A stretch of 40,059 bases of DNA. Origin: an uncultured Prevotellaceae bacterium. GTDB taxonomy: Bacteria > Bacteroidota > Bacteroidia > Bacteroidales > Bacteroidaceae. The notes below the pieces were generated by a model. The model did not search any database and was not told the origin of the DNA. It saw nothing but the letters and a program-made list of their open reading frames with translations. The stretch lies in assembly GCA_947176895.1 (NCBI GenBank), contig CAMWSK010000021.1:1-40059 (forward strand), written 5' to 3'. The position numbers and the translations under genes are program-made. This document shows positions 1 through 7,435 of the stretch, in pieces. Position 1 is the stretch's first letter; every line of letters starts with the position of its first letter.

Positions 1-1
1 C

Positions 2-55
2 TTCTTCCATTCAAGAAGTTGGACTCGACTTTTTATAGTTTAGCGGACAGTAATA
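2..55 (+). repeat. 54-bp terminal inverted repeat, left copy
   Basis: Bases 2-55 are the exact reverse complement of 40006-40059, so the window is bounded by the same sequence facing inward from both ends. Identity stops sharply after the internal segment AGCGGACAGTAAT. The outer part contains a small hairpin (CTTCTT, 6-nt loop, AAGAAG). No transposase is visible. An end of a multicopy insertion sequence, at which the assembly stopped, is the simplest reading (inference). Confidence 0.8.
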
Positions 56-307
56 TTAAATAATATTCATAACTTTGCGGTATATCCATAGGATTAACAC
101 GTAAAAAAGGAGGTCAACAAAACAGACAGGAAAAGAAGGAACGCTAAGGGAAACGCCCCGAAAAGGAAGGGCTTCCCGCCAGTTGAGAAGAAACGTCGCC
201 TCAGGCGACAGAACAATTAACAATCGAAGAAGCGTCTCCATTCTCAAAAACTTGAAACGAGCATATAAACATATTGAGCTTTTAGCTCTTGTTCTCACTC
301 ATTAGAA
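56..307. other. Non-coding leader region with promoter-like box and hairpins
   Basis: No convincing gene is seen. A Bacteroidetes -7 box (TAACTTTG, 69-76) could start rightward transcription. Downstream is a purine-rich stretch with a hairpin at 148-177 (GGGAA and GCCC pairing with GGGC and TTCCC) and a short palindrome at 195-209 (GTCGCCT/AGGCGAC). A hydrophobic minus-strand reading frame here has no family resemblance and is left out. The stretch may be the 5' part of the RNA at 308-408 or a separate leader. Confidence 0.4.
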
Positions 308-408
308 TACCGCCAATATTCGTACATCAGGAACAAGCAGATTGGAAGTTCACGCTTGTAAGGCGTGGGCTATTCTATGTTTGTTGATGTACTGGTCACT
401 TGGCGGTA
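308..408 (+). ncRNA. Probable 6S-like regulatory RNA (6S-Flavo type)
   Basis: The segment folds into a long interrupted hairpin. TACCGCCAA (308-316) pairs with TTGGCGGTA (400-408), GTACATCA (322-329) with TGATGTAC (385-392), and CACGC (351-355) with GCGTG (363-367), leaving a central bubble. The 3' side of the bubble carries TATGTTTG (376-383), an exact match to the Bacteroidetes -7 promoter consensus. That is what an RNA mimicking an open promoter to sequester RNA polymerase would show. Length (about 100 nt) and shape recall the 6S-Flavo class, from memory and without a covariance search. Alternatively TATGTTTG is a real promoter for the gene at 490, but the nested complementarity favours an RNA. 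Confidence 0.5.
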
Positions 409-489
409 ACCATAATGAGTAACAAGCAAACAGAATGGTTGCACGCCTTTTTTCGTATCCAAACATCATTGAATTTAAACAACACAACT

Positions 490-1029
490 ATGAAAAGACT
501 GTTTACTGTGGCATTGGCATTTTTTGCCTGCACCTACGTATTTGCTCAAAGCAATTTCAGAGACCGTCACATGGCATACAAAGGGTTTGCCGATATTGGA
601 TTGGGATCAGCGTTCTGTGATGGAGACAACAACACCTCATTTAACCTGACGACATCACATGGTATCCAGATAAACCCGTACTTTTTCGTCGGTGCCGGTA
701 TCGGAGTGAATGTATCTTCCTCATCAGTAACGGATGGAGCAACCGTCATTGCACCTATCTTCGGCCAGGTTCGTGCCAATATCCTCAACAAAAGCATCAG
801 TCCTTATGTTGACTTTAAGGGTGGAGGTTCCGTAGGAGATTTCAAAGGAGGTTATGTCGAACCTTCTATTGGTGTAAGTATGCCCGTGACAAACAAGTTT
901 GCCATTGATTTTGCTTTTGTTTACACAATGTATACGCACAAGGAGGACTTTAATTGGGGATGGTCATACGATCTGACAGAACGCTCAACGCTGCATTCCA
1001 TTGGGTTCAAGTTTGGCTTTGAGTTCTAA
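490..1029 (+). CDS. Small outer-membrane beta-barrel protein (porin-like)
   Basis: The 179-aa product starts with a clear signal peptide (basic MKRL, hydrophobic core, ending ...YVFAQ). It is followed by alternating aromatic/glycine-rich strands such as GIQINPYFFVGAGIGV and SPYVDFKGGGSVGDF, and ends in IGFKFGFEF, with the C-terminal Phe typical of barrel proteins inserted by the BAM complex. It fits the OMP_b-brl/porin-family fold of Bacteroidetes. The specific role is unknown. The frame stays open upstream to 400, but that would overlap the structured RNA and bury the signal peptide, so ATG at 490 is chosen. The gene is less GC-rich than the core genes nearby. Confidence 0.75.
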   Translation: MKRLFTVALAFFACTYVFAQSNFRDRHMAYKGFADIGLGSAFCDGDNNTSFNLTTSHGIQINPYFFVGAGIGVNVSSSSVTDGATVIAPIFGQVRANILNKSISPYVDFKGGGSVGDFKGGYVEPSIGVSMPVTNKFAIDFAFVYTMYTHKEDFNWGWSYDLTERSTLHSIGFKFGFEF

Positions 1030-1063
1030 ACGTTAGATACTGATAAATCATTATTATATTACA

Positions 1064-1097
1064 AACGGGGCGCATCTCTTTTGAGGTACGCCCTGTT
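1064..1097 (+). terminator. Hairpin after the outer-membrane gene
   Basis: AACGGGGCG pairs with CGCCCTGTT (one G-U pair) around a 16-nt loop, 35 nt after the stop codon. The following T-run is weak (ATTGTAC), so it may be a partial terminator or a 3'-end stabilising hairpin acting with the stronger one at 1127. Confidence 0.5.
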
Positions 1098-1126
1098 ATT
1101 GTACTAAAGATCTTACTAAAAAAGGC

Positions 1127-1159
1127 GAGGCCGCACAGCGAAATGTGCGGCCTCTTTTT
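1127..1159 (+). terminator. Strong intrinsic terminator
   Basis: A perfect 11-bp stem (GAGGCCGCACA / TGTGCGGCCTC) with a GCGAAA loop is followed by TTTTT. It ends rightward transcription from the outer-membrane gene. The Abi gene on the other strand ends at 1270. Confidence 0.85.
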
Positions 1160-1269
1160 CCCTTTTTATGGTGTTGGTAATAAGCCTTAGTCATTACCGG
1201 CACCTTTGTGGGTGCAAAGGTATTGATTTCTATTGAAACAACAAAAAAATCAAGAAGAAAGTTTTTAAT

Positions 1270-2166
1270 TTATTCTTTATGCAGGTCTCTGAACCCACTT
1301 ATATTCATTATTATATCCTTTACCGTCTGCGTTTTGCAATACTTGGCTATCAAGGCATCGATTTCATTGAGCAATTCATCATGACGCTTGACCGATACCT
1401 GTTTCAGCATATACAGGATTACTCGGGTGGCTCCGTTTAGATTCTGGTTATTCCCTATCCCCTTCATCATTGCCGGGCCTTTTCTGATTGATTTCTCCGG
1501 AGTGAAATCGAAAAGGACGTTACTATGGGCGCAGACATTACGGATATTCTTGATTAATTCCAGATAATTCTGAAGGGTTATAGTAGTCTTTAATCCGAAT
1601 TCTCCGGCCACCTTCAGTTTCATATCCTCGTCCTTTATCGCCCGGAACACATGGGCCACCTCGCCGATTGTCATATATTCAATCGCTTTCCATGCCGGGG
1701 CATACTTATCCTCCGGATAATGTATGTGATGTAGCTTCAATACCGGGTTCTTATCCCGTATCGGGACATAACCTCCATCCGTATAATAAGTGGCTTGTTT
1801 ATCTGTTACGACACTTTCGTCCGCGAACCATGCCGGCTTGTCAATATTCCCGTTGGAAACAATGTATATAACTTTGGTACGGAAAGCGATTTCTATGCGG
1901 CTCAATGCCTTTAGAAAAAGATTTCGCAGATTGAAATCGAAATAATACAACTTTACGGCATTGTCAAAATCTGTGTCGTCTACAAAATCATGTTCTCTGT
2001 TATCTTTCTCAGGATAAGTTGTTTCAAATGGGAACCAATAAAAGCCAAGACGGTAATATCCTATGTCGAAAAGAACCTCTTTGGCTTTTTCGACATCCGA
2101 GATATTCATTCCTCGGCTTCGCAGTTTGGCTATCTGCTCATCTAATGTAGTTGCTTTTCTGCCCAT
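1270..2166 (-). CDS. Abi_2 (AbiD/AbiF) family abortive-infection protein with HEPN motif
   Basis: The 298-aa protein matches the Abi_2 family (AbiD/AbiF) of phage-defence proteins. Visible hallmarks are the N-terminal GYYRLGFYWFPF block (about 36-47), the middle FNLRNLFLKALSRIEIAFRT segment, and RNVCAHSN near residues 209-216. RNVCAH is the Rx4H catalytic signature of HEPN RNases. The family is thought to cleave RNA on phage infection and stop the host or phage. The gene is monocistronic and more AT-rich than metG beside it, suggesting acquisition. No antitoxin-like partner is seen on either side. Family assignment is firm; activity is inferred. Confidence 0.88.
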   Translation of the reverse strand: MGRKATTLDEQIAKLRSRGMNISDVEKAKEVLFDIGYYRLGFYWFPFETTYPEKDNREHDFVDDTDFDNAVKLYYFDFNLRNLFLKALSRIEIAFRTKVIYIVSNGNIDKPAWFADESVVTDKQATYYTDGGYVPIRDKNPVLKLHHIHYPEDKYAPAWKAIEYMTIGEVAHVFRAIKDEDMKLKVAGEFGLKTTITLQNYLELIKNIRNVCAHSNVLFDFTPEKSIRKGPAMMKGIGNNQNLNGATRVILYMLKQVSVKRHDELLNEIDALIAKYCKTQTVKDIIMNISGFRDLHKE

Positions 2167-2263
2167 ATAGGTTTTGAAGTTACGAATTTCTCGCGAATTT
2201 CCATGTTCTTTAGGTCGCTTATTTATGGCGGTAACCTACGACACAGCCCTGATTGTATTAAGG

Positions 2264-2313
2264 CCAAATCGGTTATTGGCGTTATCAACATAACAGCCTA
2301 ATGACCGATTTGG
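2264..2313. repeat. Long imperfect inverted repeat between abi and metG
   Basis: CCAAATCGGT (2264-2273) pairs with ACCGATTTGG (2304-2313), and an inner stem GTTAT-caac-ATAAC continues the hairpin. It lies 20 nt past the metG stop codon. No strong T-run follows in the metG direction, so it could be a processing or terminator-like hairpin for metG or the footprint of a small insertion. Confidence 0.6.
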
Positions 2314-2333
2314 GTTAACGTCTTGGGATTCTT

Positions 2334-4397
2334 TTACGAAATCATGCTGCCGGGCTTCACGGGGTGCTCGGTGGTGGTGACGGAGATGGTGCCGTCATGG
2401 TTCTCGGCAGAGAGAATCATGCCCTCGCTCACCAGGCCGTTCTTGAACTCGCGCGGAGCCAGGTTGGCCACGAAGAGCACTTGCTTGCCGATGAGCTGCT
2501 CCGGCTCGTACCACTGGCTGATGCCGCTCACGATGGTGCGGTTGTTCAGGCCGTCGGCAATCTTGAATTTCAACAGCTTCTTCATCTTGGGCACACGCTC
2601 ACATTCCAGCACGGTACCCACGCGGATGTCCAGTTTCTGGAAATCGTCGAAGGTGATGGTCTCCTTCAGTGCGGGAGCCTTGTAGTTGGCCTCCTCGTTG
2701 GCCTTGATGGTGTCGGCCAGCTTCTGCTGCTGGAATTGGATGGTCTCGTCCTCGATTTTGCTGAACAGGAGCGAGGGCTTGGGCAGGGTGGTGCCGGCGG
2801 CTATCAGGTCCGTGCTGCCCAGGCGGTCCCATTCCAGCGTGTCCATGGCCAGCATTTGGCGCAGGCGTTCGCTGGAGAAAGGCAGGAAGGGCAGGAAGGC
2901 GATGGCCAGGTTGGCGCTGATTTGCAGCGAGATGTTGATGATGGTCTTCACACGCTCGGGATCGGTCTTCACGATTTTCCAGGGTTCGCTGTCGGCGATG
3001 TACTTGTTGCCGATGCGGGCCAGGTTCATGGCCTCCTTCTGCGCCTCGCGGAACTTGAAGTTCTCCAGTAGGTTCTCCAGCTTCTCCTTCACATCCTTGA
3101 ACTCGCCGAGGGTCTCCCGGTCAAAGTCGGTCAGTTCGCCGCAGGCGGGCACCACACCTTCGTAGTATTTCTGAGTCAGCTGCAGGGCACGGTTCACGAA
3201 GTTGCCGTACACGGCCACCAGCTCGTTGTTGCAGCGGGCCTGGAAGTCGGCCCAAGTGAAGTCGTTGTCCTTCGTCTCGGGCGCGTTGGCGGTGAGCACA
3301 TAACGCAGCTCGTCCTGCCTGCCGGGCAGTTCGTCCAGGTATTCGTTCAGCCACACGGCATAGTTCTTCGAGGTGGAAATCTTGTTGCCCTCCAGGTTCA
3401 GGAACTCGTTGCTGGGCACGTTGTCGGGCAGGATATATCCGCCGTGGGCCTTCAGCATGGCGGGGAACACGATGCAGTGGAACACGATGTTGTCCTTGCC
3501 GATGAAGTGGATCAGACGGGTGTCCTCGTCCTTCCACCAGGTCTCCCACTTGCCCCATTTCTCGGGCCGGGCGTCGCACAGTTCCTTCGTGTTGGATATG
3601 TAGCCGATGGGCGCGTCAAACCATACATAGAGCACCTTGCCCTCGGCCCCCTCCACAGGCACGGGAATGCCCCAGTCCAGGTCGCGTGTCACGGCACGCG
3701 GGCGCAGGCCGCCGTCCAGCCAGCTCTTGCACTGGCCGTAGACGTTGGGGCGCCATTCCTTGTGGTCTTCCAATATCCATTTCTCCAGCCAGGGCTGGTC
3801 CTTGTCCAGGGGCAGGTACCAGTGCTTCGTCTTGCGTTTCACCAGGGGGTTGCCCGTCTCGGCGTTATAGGGGTTGATCAGTTCCTCGGGCGAAAGCGTG
3901 GCGCCGCACTTCTCACACTGGTCGCCGTAGGCATCCAGGTTGTGGCAGCGGGGACATTCGCCGCGTATGTTGCGGTCGGTGAGGAAGTGCTGCGTCTGCT
4001 CGTCATAGAACTGTTCGCTCTCCATCTCGGTCAGTTTGCCCTCGTCGTAGAGTTTCCTGAAGAAGTCGGCGGCCAGCCGGTGATGGGTGTCGCTGGTGGT
4101 GCGGCTGTAGACGTCGAATGATATGCCGAAGCGCTCGAACGAGTCCTTGATAAGGTTGTGGTAGCGGTCCACCACCTCCTGCACGGTGATTCCCTCCTTA
4201 CGGGCGCGGATGGTGACGGGCACTCCGTGCTCGTCCGAACCGCCGACGAACATCACGTCGCGACCGCGCAGGCGCAGATAGCGCACATAGATGTCGGCGG
4301 GCACGTACACGCCGGCCATGTGGCCGATATGGATGGGACCGTTGGCATAGGGAAGAGCCGTGGTGACCGTAGTCCGTTTGAAAGTCTTTTCTGCCAT
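2334..4397 (-). CDS. metG: Methionyl-tRNA synthetase
   Basis: This cytoplasmic class I synthetase charges initiator and elongator tRNA-Met with methionine using ATP. The 687-aa product has the HIGH signature (HIGH at 23-26, within [11 protein letters not shown]), a zinc knuckle with Cys148, 151, 161 and 164, and the KMSKS-equivalent KISTS (339-343). It ends in a tRNA-binding domain of the EMAP/Trbp111 type (from about residue 585, [17 protein letters not shown]), as usual for long bacterial MetG. It is read alone from a well-formed promoter at 4428-4459. Nothing is unusual in length or key residues. Confidence 0.97.
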   Translation of the reverse strand: MAEKTFKRTTVTTALPYANGPIHIGHMAGVYVPADIYVRYLRLRGRDVMFVGGSDEHGVPVTIRARKEGITVQEVVDRYHNLIKDSFERFGISFDVYSRTTSDTHHRLAADFFRKLYDEGKLTEMESEQFYDEQTQHFLTDRNIRGECPRCHNLDAYGDQCEKCGATLSPEELINPYNAETGNPLVKRKTKHWYLPLDKDQPWLEKWILEDHKEWRPNVYGQCKSWLDGGLRPRAVTRDLDWGIPVPVEGAEGKVLYVWFDAPIGYISNTKELCDARPEKWGKWETWWKDEDTRLIHFIGKDNIVFHCIVFPAMLKAHGGYILPDNVPSNEFLNLEGNKISTSKNYAVWLNEYLDELPGRQDELRYVLTANAPETKDNDFTWADFQARCNNELVAVYGNFVNRALQLTQKYYEGVVPACGELTDFDRETLGEFKDVKEKLENLLENFKFREAQKEAMNLARIGNKYIADSEPWKIVKTDPERVKTIINISLQISANLAIAFLPFLPFSSERLRQMLAMDTLEWDRLGSTDLIAAGTTLPKPSLLFSKIEDETIQFQQQKLADTIKANEEANYKAPALKETITFDDFQKLDIRVGTVLECERVPKMKKLLKFKIADGLNNRTIVSGISQWYEPEQLIGKQVLFVANLAPREFKNGLVSEGMILSAENHDGTISVTTTEHPVKPGSMIS

Positions 4398-4427
4398 ATA
4401 TTATATATAATGTGTGGTTTTTGGGGG

Positions 4428-4459
4428 CAAAGTTAGTGAAAGGCGAGCGCAGAAGCAAA
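4428..4459 (-). promoter_or_regulatory. metG promoter (Bacteroidetes type)
   Basis: Read on the minus strand, TTTG (4456-4459), 20 nt of spacer and TAACTTTG (4428-4435) match the -33/-7 consensus of the Bacteroidetes primary sigma factor. The box lies about 30 nt upstream of the metG start codon. Confidence 0.75.
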
Positions 4460-4683
4460 TGAAAACGCAGTTTTCTATTTGAATCTGCCAATCTGCATTC
4501 TGACTTCGGCAAGACAGATGCCATGAAAGTTCATGCCGGGCTCTTTCGTGGGCCTTGAAAGTGGTAGGAACCTGTATTTAAAAGCTACTTTAATGTTGTT
4601 GGCAAAATTCACCCCACCGGATTCACTTTTGTCTGTTTCTCAACCAATTTTATAACTAAAGATTTCAGTTATCATGTAAATAT

Positions 4684-4827
4684 AACGTGAGTCTGATGAA
4701 TTGTGATTGTCTGTAAAATCCCTGCCCCCTCCAAGCCCCCGAAAAAACATCTTGATGTTTTTGAAAAACATGAACACGTTTTCGAAAAACATGAACACGT
4801 TTTTCCCGAAACATCCTCATGTTTTGC
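4684..4827 (+). repeat. Palindromic repeat array A with conserved head
   Basis: The array (4742-4827) has four tandem imperfect palindromes with units of about 19-24 bp: AAACATCTTGATGTTT, AAACATGAACACGTTTT twice, and AAACATCCTCATGTTTT. It is preceded by a head segment (4684-4741, starting ACGTGAGTC and ending CCAAGCCCCCGAAAAAAC). The same head is found beside array E near the right window edge. The first unit replaces CATG..CATG by CATC..GATG and keeps its symmetry. The array lies between the divergent genes metG and the C1B peptidase. Reading frames across it are repeats of the KNMNTF kind and are treated as spurious. Confidence 0.85.
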
Positions 4828-4852
4828 TGCCGTGTGAGAGTTTTTTGCCCCC

Positions 4853-4897
4853 GGGGGTATGCAATAGAGGGGGGGCGGATGGTCCGGGACTCGGGGG
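4853..4897 (+). other. G-tract cluster (possible G-quadruplex)
   Basis: Four long G runs (4853-4857, 4869-4875, 4886-4888, 4893-4897) follow each other on the plus strand, 50-90 bp upstream of the peptidase promoter. The first run also forms a CCCCCGGGGG palindrome. The function is unknown. The spacing allows a quadruplex, but one loop is long. Confidence 0.4.
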
Positions 4898-4946
4898 TGT
4901 CTCAGAAAAAACTTGGTGATTCTGTTTCTCTGTTCCGAAAAAAAAT

Positions 4947-4954
4947 TATCTTTG
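4947..4954 (+). promoter_or_regulatory. -7 box of the C1B peptidase gene
   Basis: TATCTTTG matches the TAnnTTTG -7 consensus, with a leader of about 65 nt before the start codon. No good TTTG box is seen at the usual upstream spacing. Confidence 0.5.
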
Positions 4955-5023
4955 CACTCTTGAAAGTGTGCATTTAAGAGCATGCTGAAGACTATACAAT
5001 TATATAAGTAGAAGCCGACACGA

Positions 5024-6418
5024 ATGAAGAGAAACACTTTATTGGCCATCGCATTGATGTGCTCGGGCGCCATGTACGCCCAAAGTGAGATTACCCCCCA
5101 AGTGCTGAGCCGGATCAGCGAAACCCCGCTTACTCCCGCCCAGCAGGCTTTGGCCGGTGTGGTGCAGACCGGCTCCATCAAAAAGGCCGCCCTGCGCCCC
5201 AACAACCCCCATGTGCGCGACACATGGTTCAGCAACGAGGTGAAAAACGAGGGCATCACCGACCAGCAGAGCAGCGGACGCTGCTGGATGTTCACCGGCA
5301 TGAACGTGCTCCGCCACCGCGCCGCCAGGCATTTCGATTTGCCCGGCTTCACCTTCAGCCAGTGCTACACGTTCTTCTATGACCAGCTGGAGAAATCCAA
5401 CCTCTTCCTGCAAAGCATCATCGACACCCGTAAGGAGGCGCTCGACAGCCGCCAGGTGCAATGGCTGATGCAGCATCCCCTGAGCGACGGCGGCACCTAT
5501 ACCGGCGTGGCCGACCTGGTGGTGAAGTATGGCCTGGTGCCCTCGGATGTGGTGCAGGAAACCTATGTGAGCAACAGCACCTCTGAGTTCAGCGGCCACC
5601 TCACGCGCAAGCTGCGCGAGATTGCCATCAACATCCGCGAGAAGGCCGAGGCCGGAGCGAGCGTGAAACAGCTGGAAGCCTACAAGGTGGAGCAGCTGAA
5701 GACCGTCTATCACATGCTGGTGCTGGCCTATGGCGAGCCCGTGAAAACCTTCAAGTGGGCACCCCGCGGCAAGGACGGCAAGCTGACGGCCCCTCTGAAA
5801 GAGTACACCCCGCTGGAGTTCTACGCCGAGGCCTGCGGCACCGACGACGACTTGCAGAACGACTATGTGATGCTGATGAACGACCCCAGCCGCCCCTTCG
5901 ACCAGGTCTATGAGATTGACATGGACCGTCACACCTACGAGGGCCACAACTGGCTCTACGTCAACCTGGACATCGACGAGCTGAGCCGGCTGGCCATCGC
6001 CAGCCTGAAGGACAGCGCCATGATGTATTTCAGTTGTGATGTGGGCAAGCAGCTCAACAGCGCAACCGGTCTGCTGGATGTGGACAACTACGACTACGGC
6101 CCCATCTTCGGCACCACCTTCGGGATGAACAAGAAGCAACGCATCCAGACCCTCGACAGCGGCAGCTCCCATGCCATGACCCTGATGGCCGTGGACCTGG
6201 ACGAGGAAGGCAAGCCCCTGAAATGGAAGGTGGAAAACTCATGGGGACCCTCCTACGGCTACAGCGGCCATCTGATCATGACCAATGAATGGTTCCGCGA
6301 ATACATGTTCCGCGTGGTGGTGAACAAGAAGTATTGCAGCCCGAAGGTGCTCGACCTGCTGAAGAAGAAGCCCGTGCGCCTGCCCGCCTGGGACCCCATG
6401 TTCTCCGCCGACAACTAA
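5024..6418 (+). CDS. pepC: Exported C1B cysteine aminopeptidase (bleomycin hydrolase family)
   Basis: The 464-aa protein belongs to the papain-fold C1B family (aminopeptidase C / bleomycin hydrolase), which removes N-terminal residues from peptides. The catalytic triad is visible: Cys87 in QSSGRCWMF, His383 in SGSSHAMTL and Asn405 in KVENSWG. Unlike the classic cytosolic enzyme it begins with a signal peptide ([20 protein letters not shown]), so it should act in the periplasm or outside the cell, a form common in Bacteroidales. It precedes the diaminopimelate dehydrogenase gene by 31 nt on the same strand and is probably cotranscribed. Length is normal. Confidence 0.92.
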   Translation: MKRNTLLAIALMCSGAMYAQSEITPQVLSRISETPLTPAQQALAGVVQTGSIKKAALRPNNPHVRDTWFSNEVKNEGITDQQSSGRCWMFTGMNVLRHRAARHFDLPGFTFSQCYTFFYDQLEKSNLFLQSIIDTRKEALDSRQVQWLMQHPLSDGGTYTGVADLVVKYGLVPSDVVQETYVSNSTSEFSGHLTRKLREIAINIREKAEAGASVKQLEAYKVEQLKTVYHMLVLAYGEPVKTFKWAPRGKDGKLTAPLKEYTPLEFYAEACGTDDDLQNDYVMLMNDPSRPFDQVYEIDMDRHTYEGHNWLYVNLDIDELSRLAIASLKDSAMMYFSCDVGKQLNSATGLLDVDNYDYGPIFGTTFGMNKKQRIQTLDSGSSHAMTLMAVDLDEEGKPLKWKVENSWGPSYGYSGHLIMTNEWFREYMFRVVVNKKYCSPKVLDLLKKKPVRLPAWDPMFSADN

Positions 6419-6449
6419 CACAAGTCTCAACTATTTTTATCCGAAAACT

Positions 6450-7343
6450 ATGATACGAGTAGCAATCGTGGGCTATGGCAATATCGGCCGCTATGCCCTG
6501 AAAGCCCTGCAGGCAGCCCCCGACATGGAGGTGGCCGGCATCGTGCGCCGCAACGGCGCTGAGAACAAACCCGGGGAGCTGGCCCCCTATGCCGTGGTGA
6601 AGGACATCGCCGAGCTGGGCCATGTGGACGTGGCCATCCTCGCCACCCCCACCCGCAAGGTGGAGGAAACCGCCAAGGCATTGCTGGCCAAAGGCATCTC
6701 CACCGTGGACAGCTTCGACATTCATACGCAGATTGTAGACCTGCGCCGTTCGCTTGACGCAGCCGCCAAGCAGGGACATGCCGCCGCCATCATATCGGCA
6801 GGATGGGATCCCGGCTCGGACAGCGTGGTACGCGCCCTGCTTGAGGGCCTCGCTCCCCAGGGCATCACCTACACCAACTTCGGTCCCGGCCGTTCCATGG
6901 GTCACAGCGTGGCCGTGAAGGCCGTCGAGGGTGTGCGCGATGCGCTCAGCATCACCATCCCCCTGGGCACAGGTATCCATCGCCGCATGGTGTATGTGGA
7001 GCTGGAGGAAGGTGCCGACTTCGCCACCGTGGAGGCAGCCGTGAAGGCCGACCCTTATTTCGTGAATGACGAGACGCATGTGCAGCAGGTGGCCTGTGTG
7101 GCCGACATCAACGATGTGGGTCATGGCGTGAACATGGTGCGCAAGGGCGTGAGTGCGCAGACCCACAACCAGCTCTTCGACTTCAACATGCGCATCAACA
7201 ATCCCGCGCTCACCGCCCAGGTGCTGGTGAACTCGGCTCGTGCCGTGATGAAGCAGCAGCCCGGAGCCTACACGATGATTGAGATTCCCGTCATCGACTA
7301 TCTGTCCGGCGACCGCGAGGAACTTATCCGCCATCTGGTGTAA
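6450..7343 (+). CDS. ddh: meso-Diaminopimelate D-dehydrogenase
   Basis: This NADP-dependent enzyme interconverts tetrahydrodipicolinate plus ammonia and meso-2,6-diaminopimelate. It is the single-step route to the peptidoglycan cross-linking residue and lysine precursor. The 297-aa product opens with the Rossmann motif [16 protein letters not shown]. It also contains the family segments [39 protein letters not shown] and the ending [12 protein letters not shown]. It is cytoplasmic. It lies downstream of the peptidase gene, perhaps in one transcript, and ends at a good terminator. Assignment rests on strong overall family similarity. Confidence 0.93.
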   Translation: MIRVAIVGYGNIGRYALKALQAAPDMEVAGIVRRNGAENKPGELAPYAVVKDIAELGHVDVAILATPTRKVEETAKALLAKGISTVDSFDIHTQIVDLRRSLDAAAKQGHAAAIISAGWDPGSDSVVRALLEGLAPQGITYTNFGPGRSMGHSVAVKAVEGVRDALSITIPLGTGIHRRMVYVELEEGADFATVEAAVKADPYFVNDETHVQQVACVADINDVGHGVNMVRKGVSAQTHNQLFDFNMRINNPALTAQVLVNSARAVMKQQPGAYTMIEIPVIDYLSGDREELIRHLV

Positions 7344-7376
7344 CCGCCACGGCGTTACAGGTATACGAAAACGGCA

Positions 7377-7410
7377 GGAGGCAAGCACCCGGTTGAGTGT
7401 TTGCCTCCTT
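7377..7410 (+). terminator. Intrinsic terminator after ddh
   Basis: GGAGGCAAGCAC (7377-7388) pairs with GTGTTTGCCTCC (7397-7408) with one G-U pair and an 8-nt loop, then TTTCTT. Lying between convergent genes, it may serve both strands. Confidence 0.85.
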
Positions 7411-7435
7411 TCTTGTTGCTTGTTATAAAACCTGT

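Noticed and set aside
148..160. GGAAACGCCCC shared with the structured RNA at 38557-38567
   Set aside because: An 11-base match is expected by chance in 40 kb and the surrounding folds differ.
1218..1225. Minus-strand TACCTTTG box downstream of abi
   Set aside because: It would transcribe only into the terminator at 1127-1159 with no gene behind it; probably chance or part of the short ACCTTTG/CAAAGGT hairpin.
2364..4121. Long plus-strand frames opposite metG
   Set aside because: Shadow frames caused by GC-rich codon usage; valine/histidine/glycine-rich translations without domains. The same holds for frames opposite the GH84, GH120, OmpA/TPR and metK genes.
4672..5352. Minus-strand 226-aa frame through repeat array A
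   Set aside because: It runs opposite to the real peptidase gene and through the palindromic repeats, producing low-complexity CSCFSKT sequence; no family resemblance.
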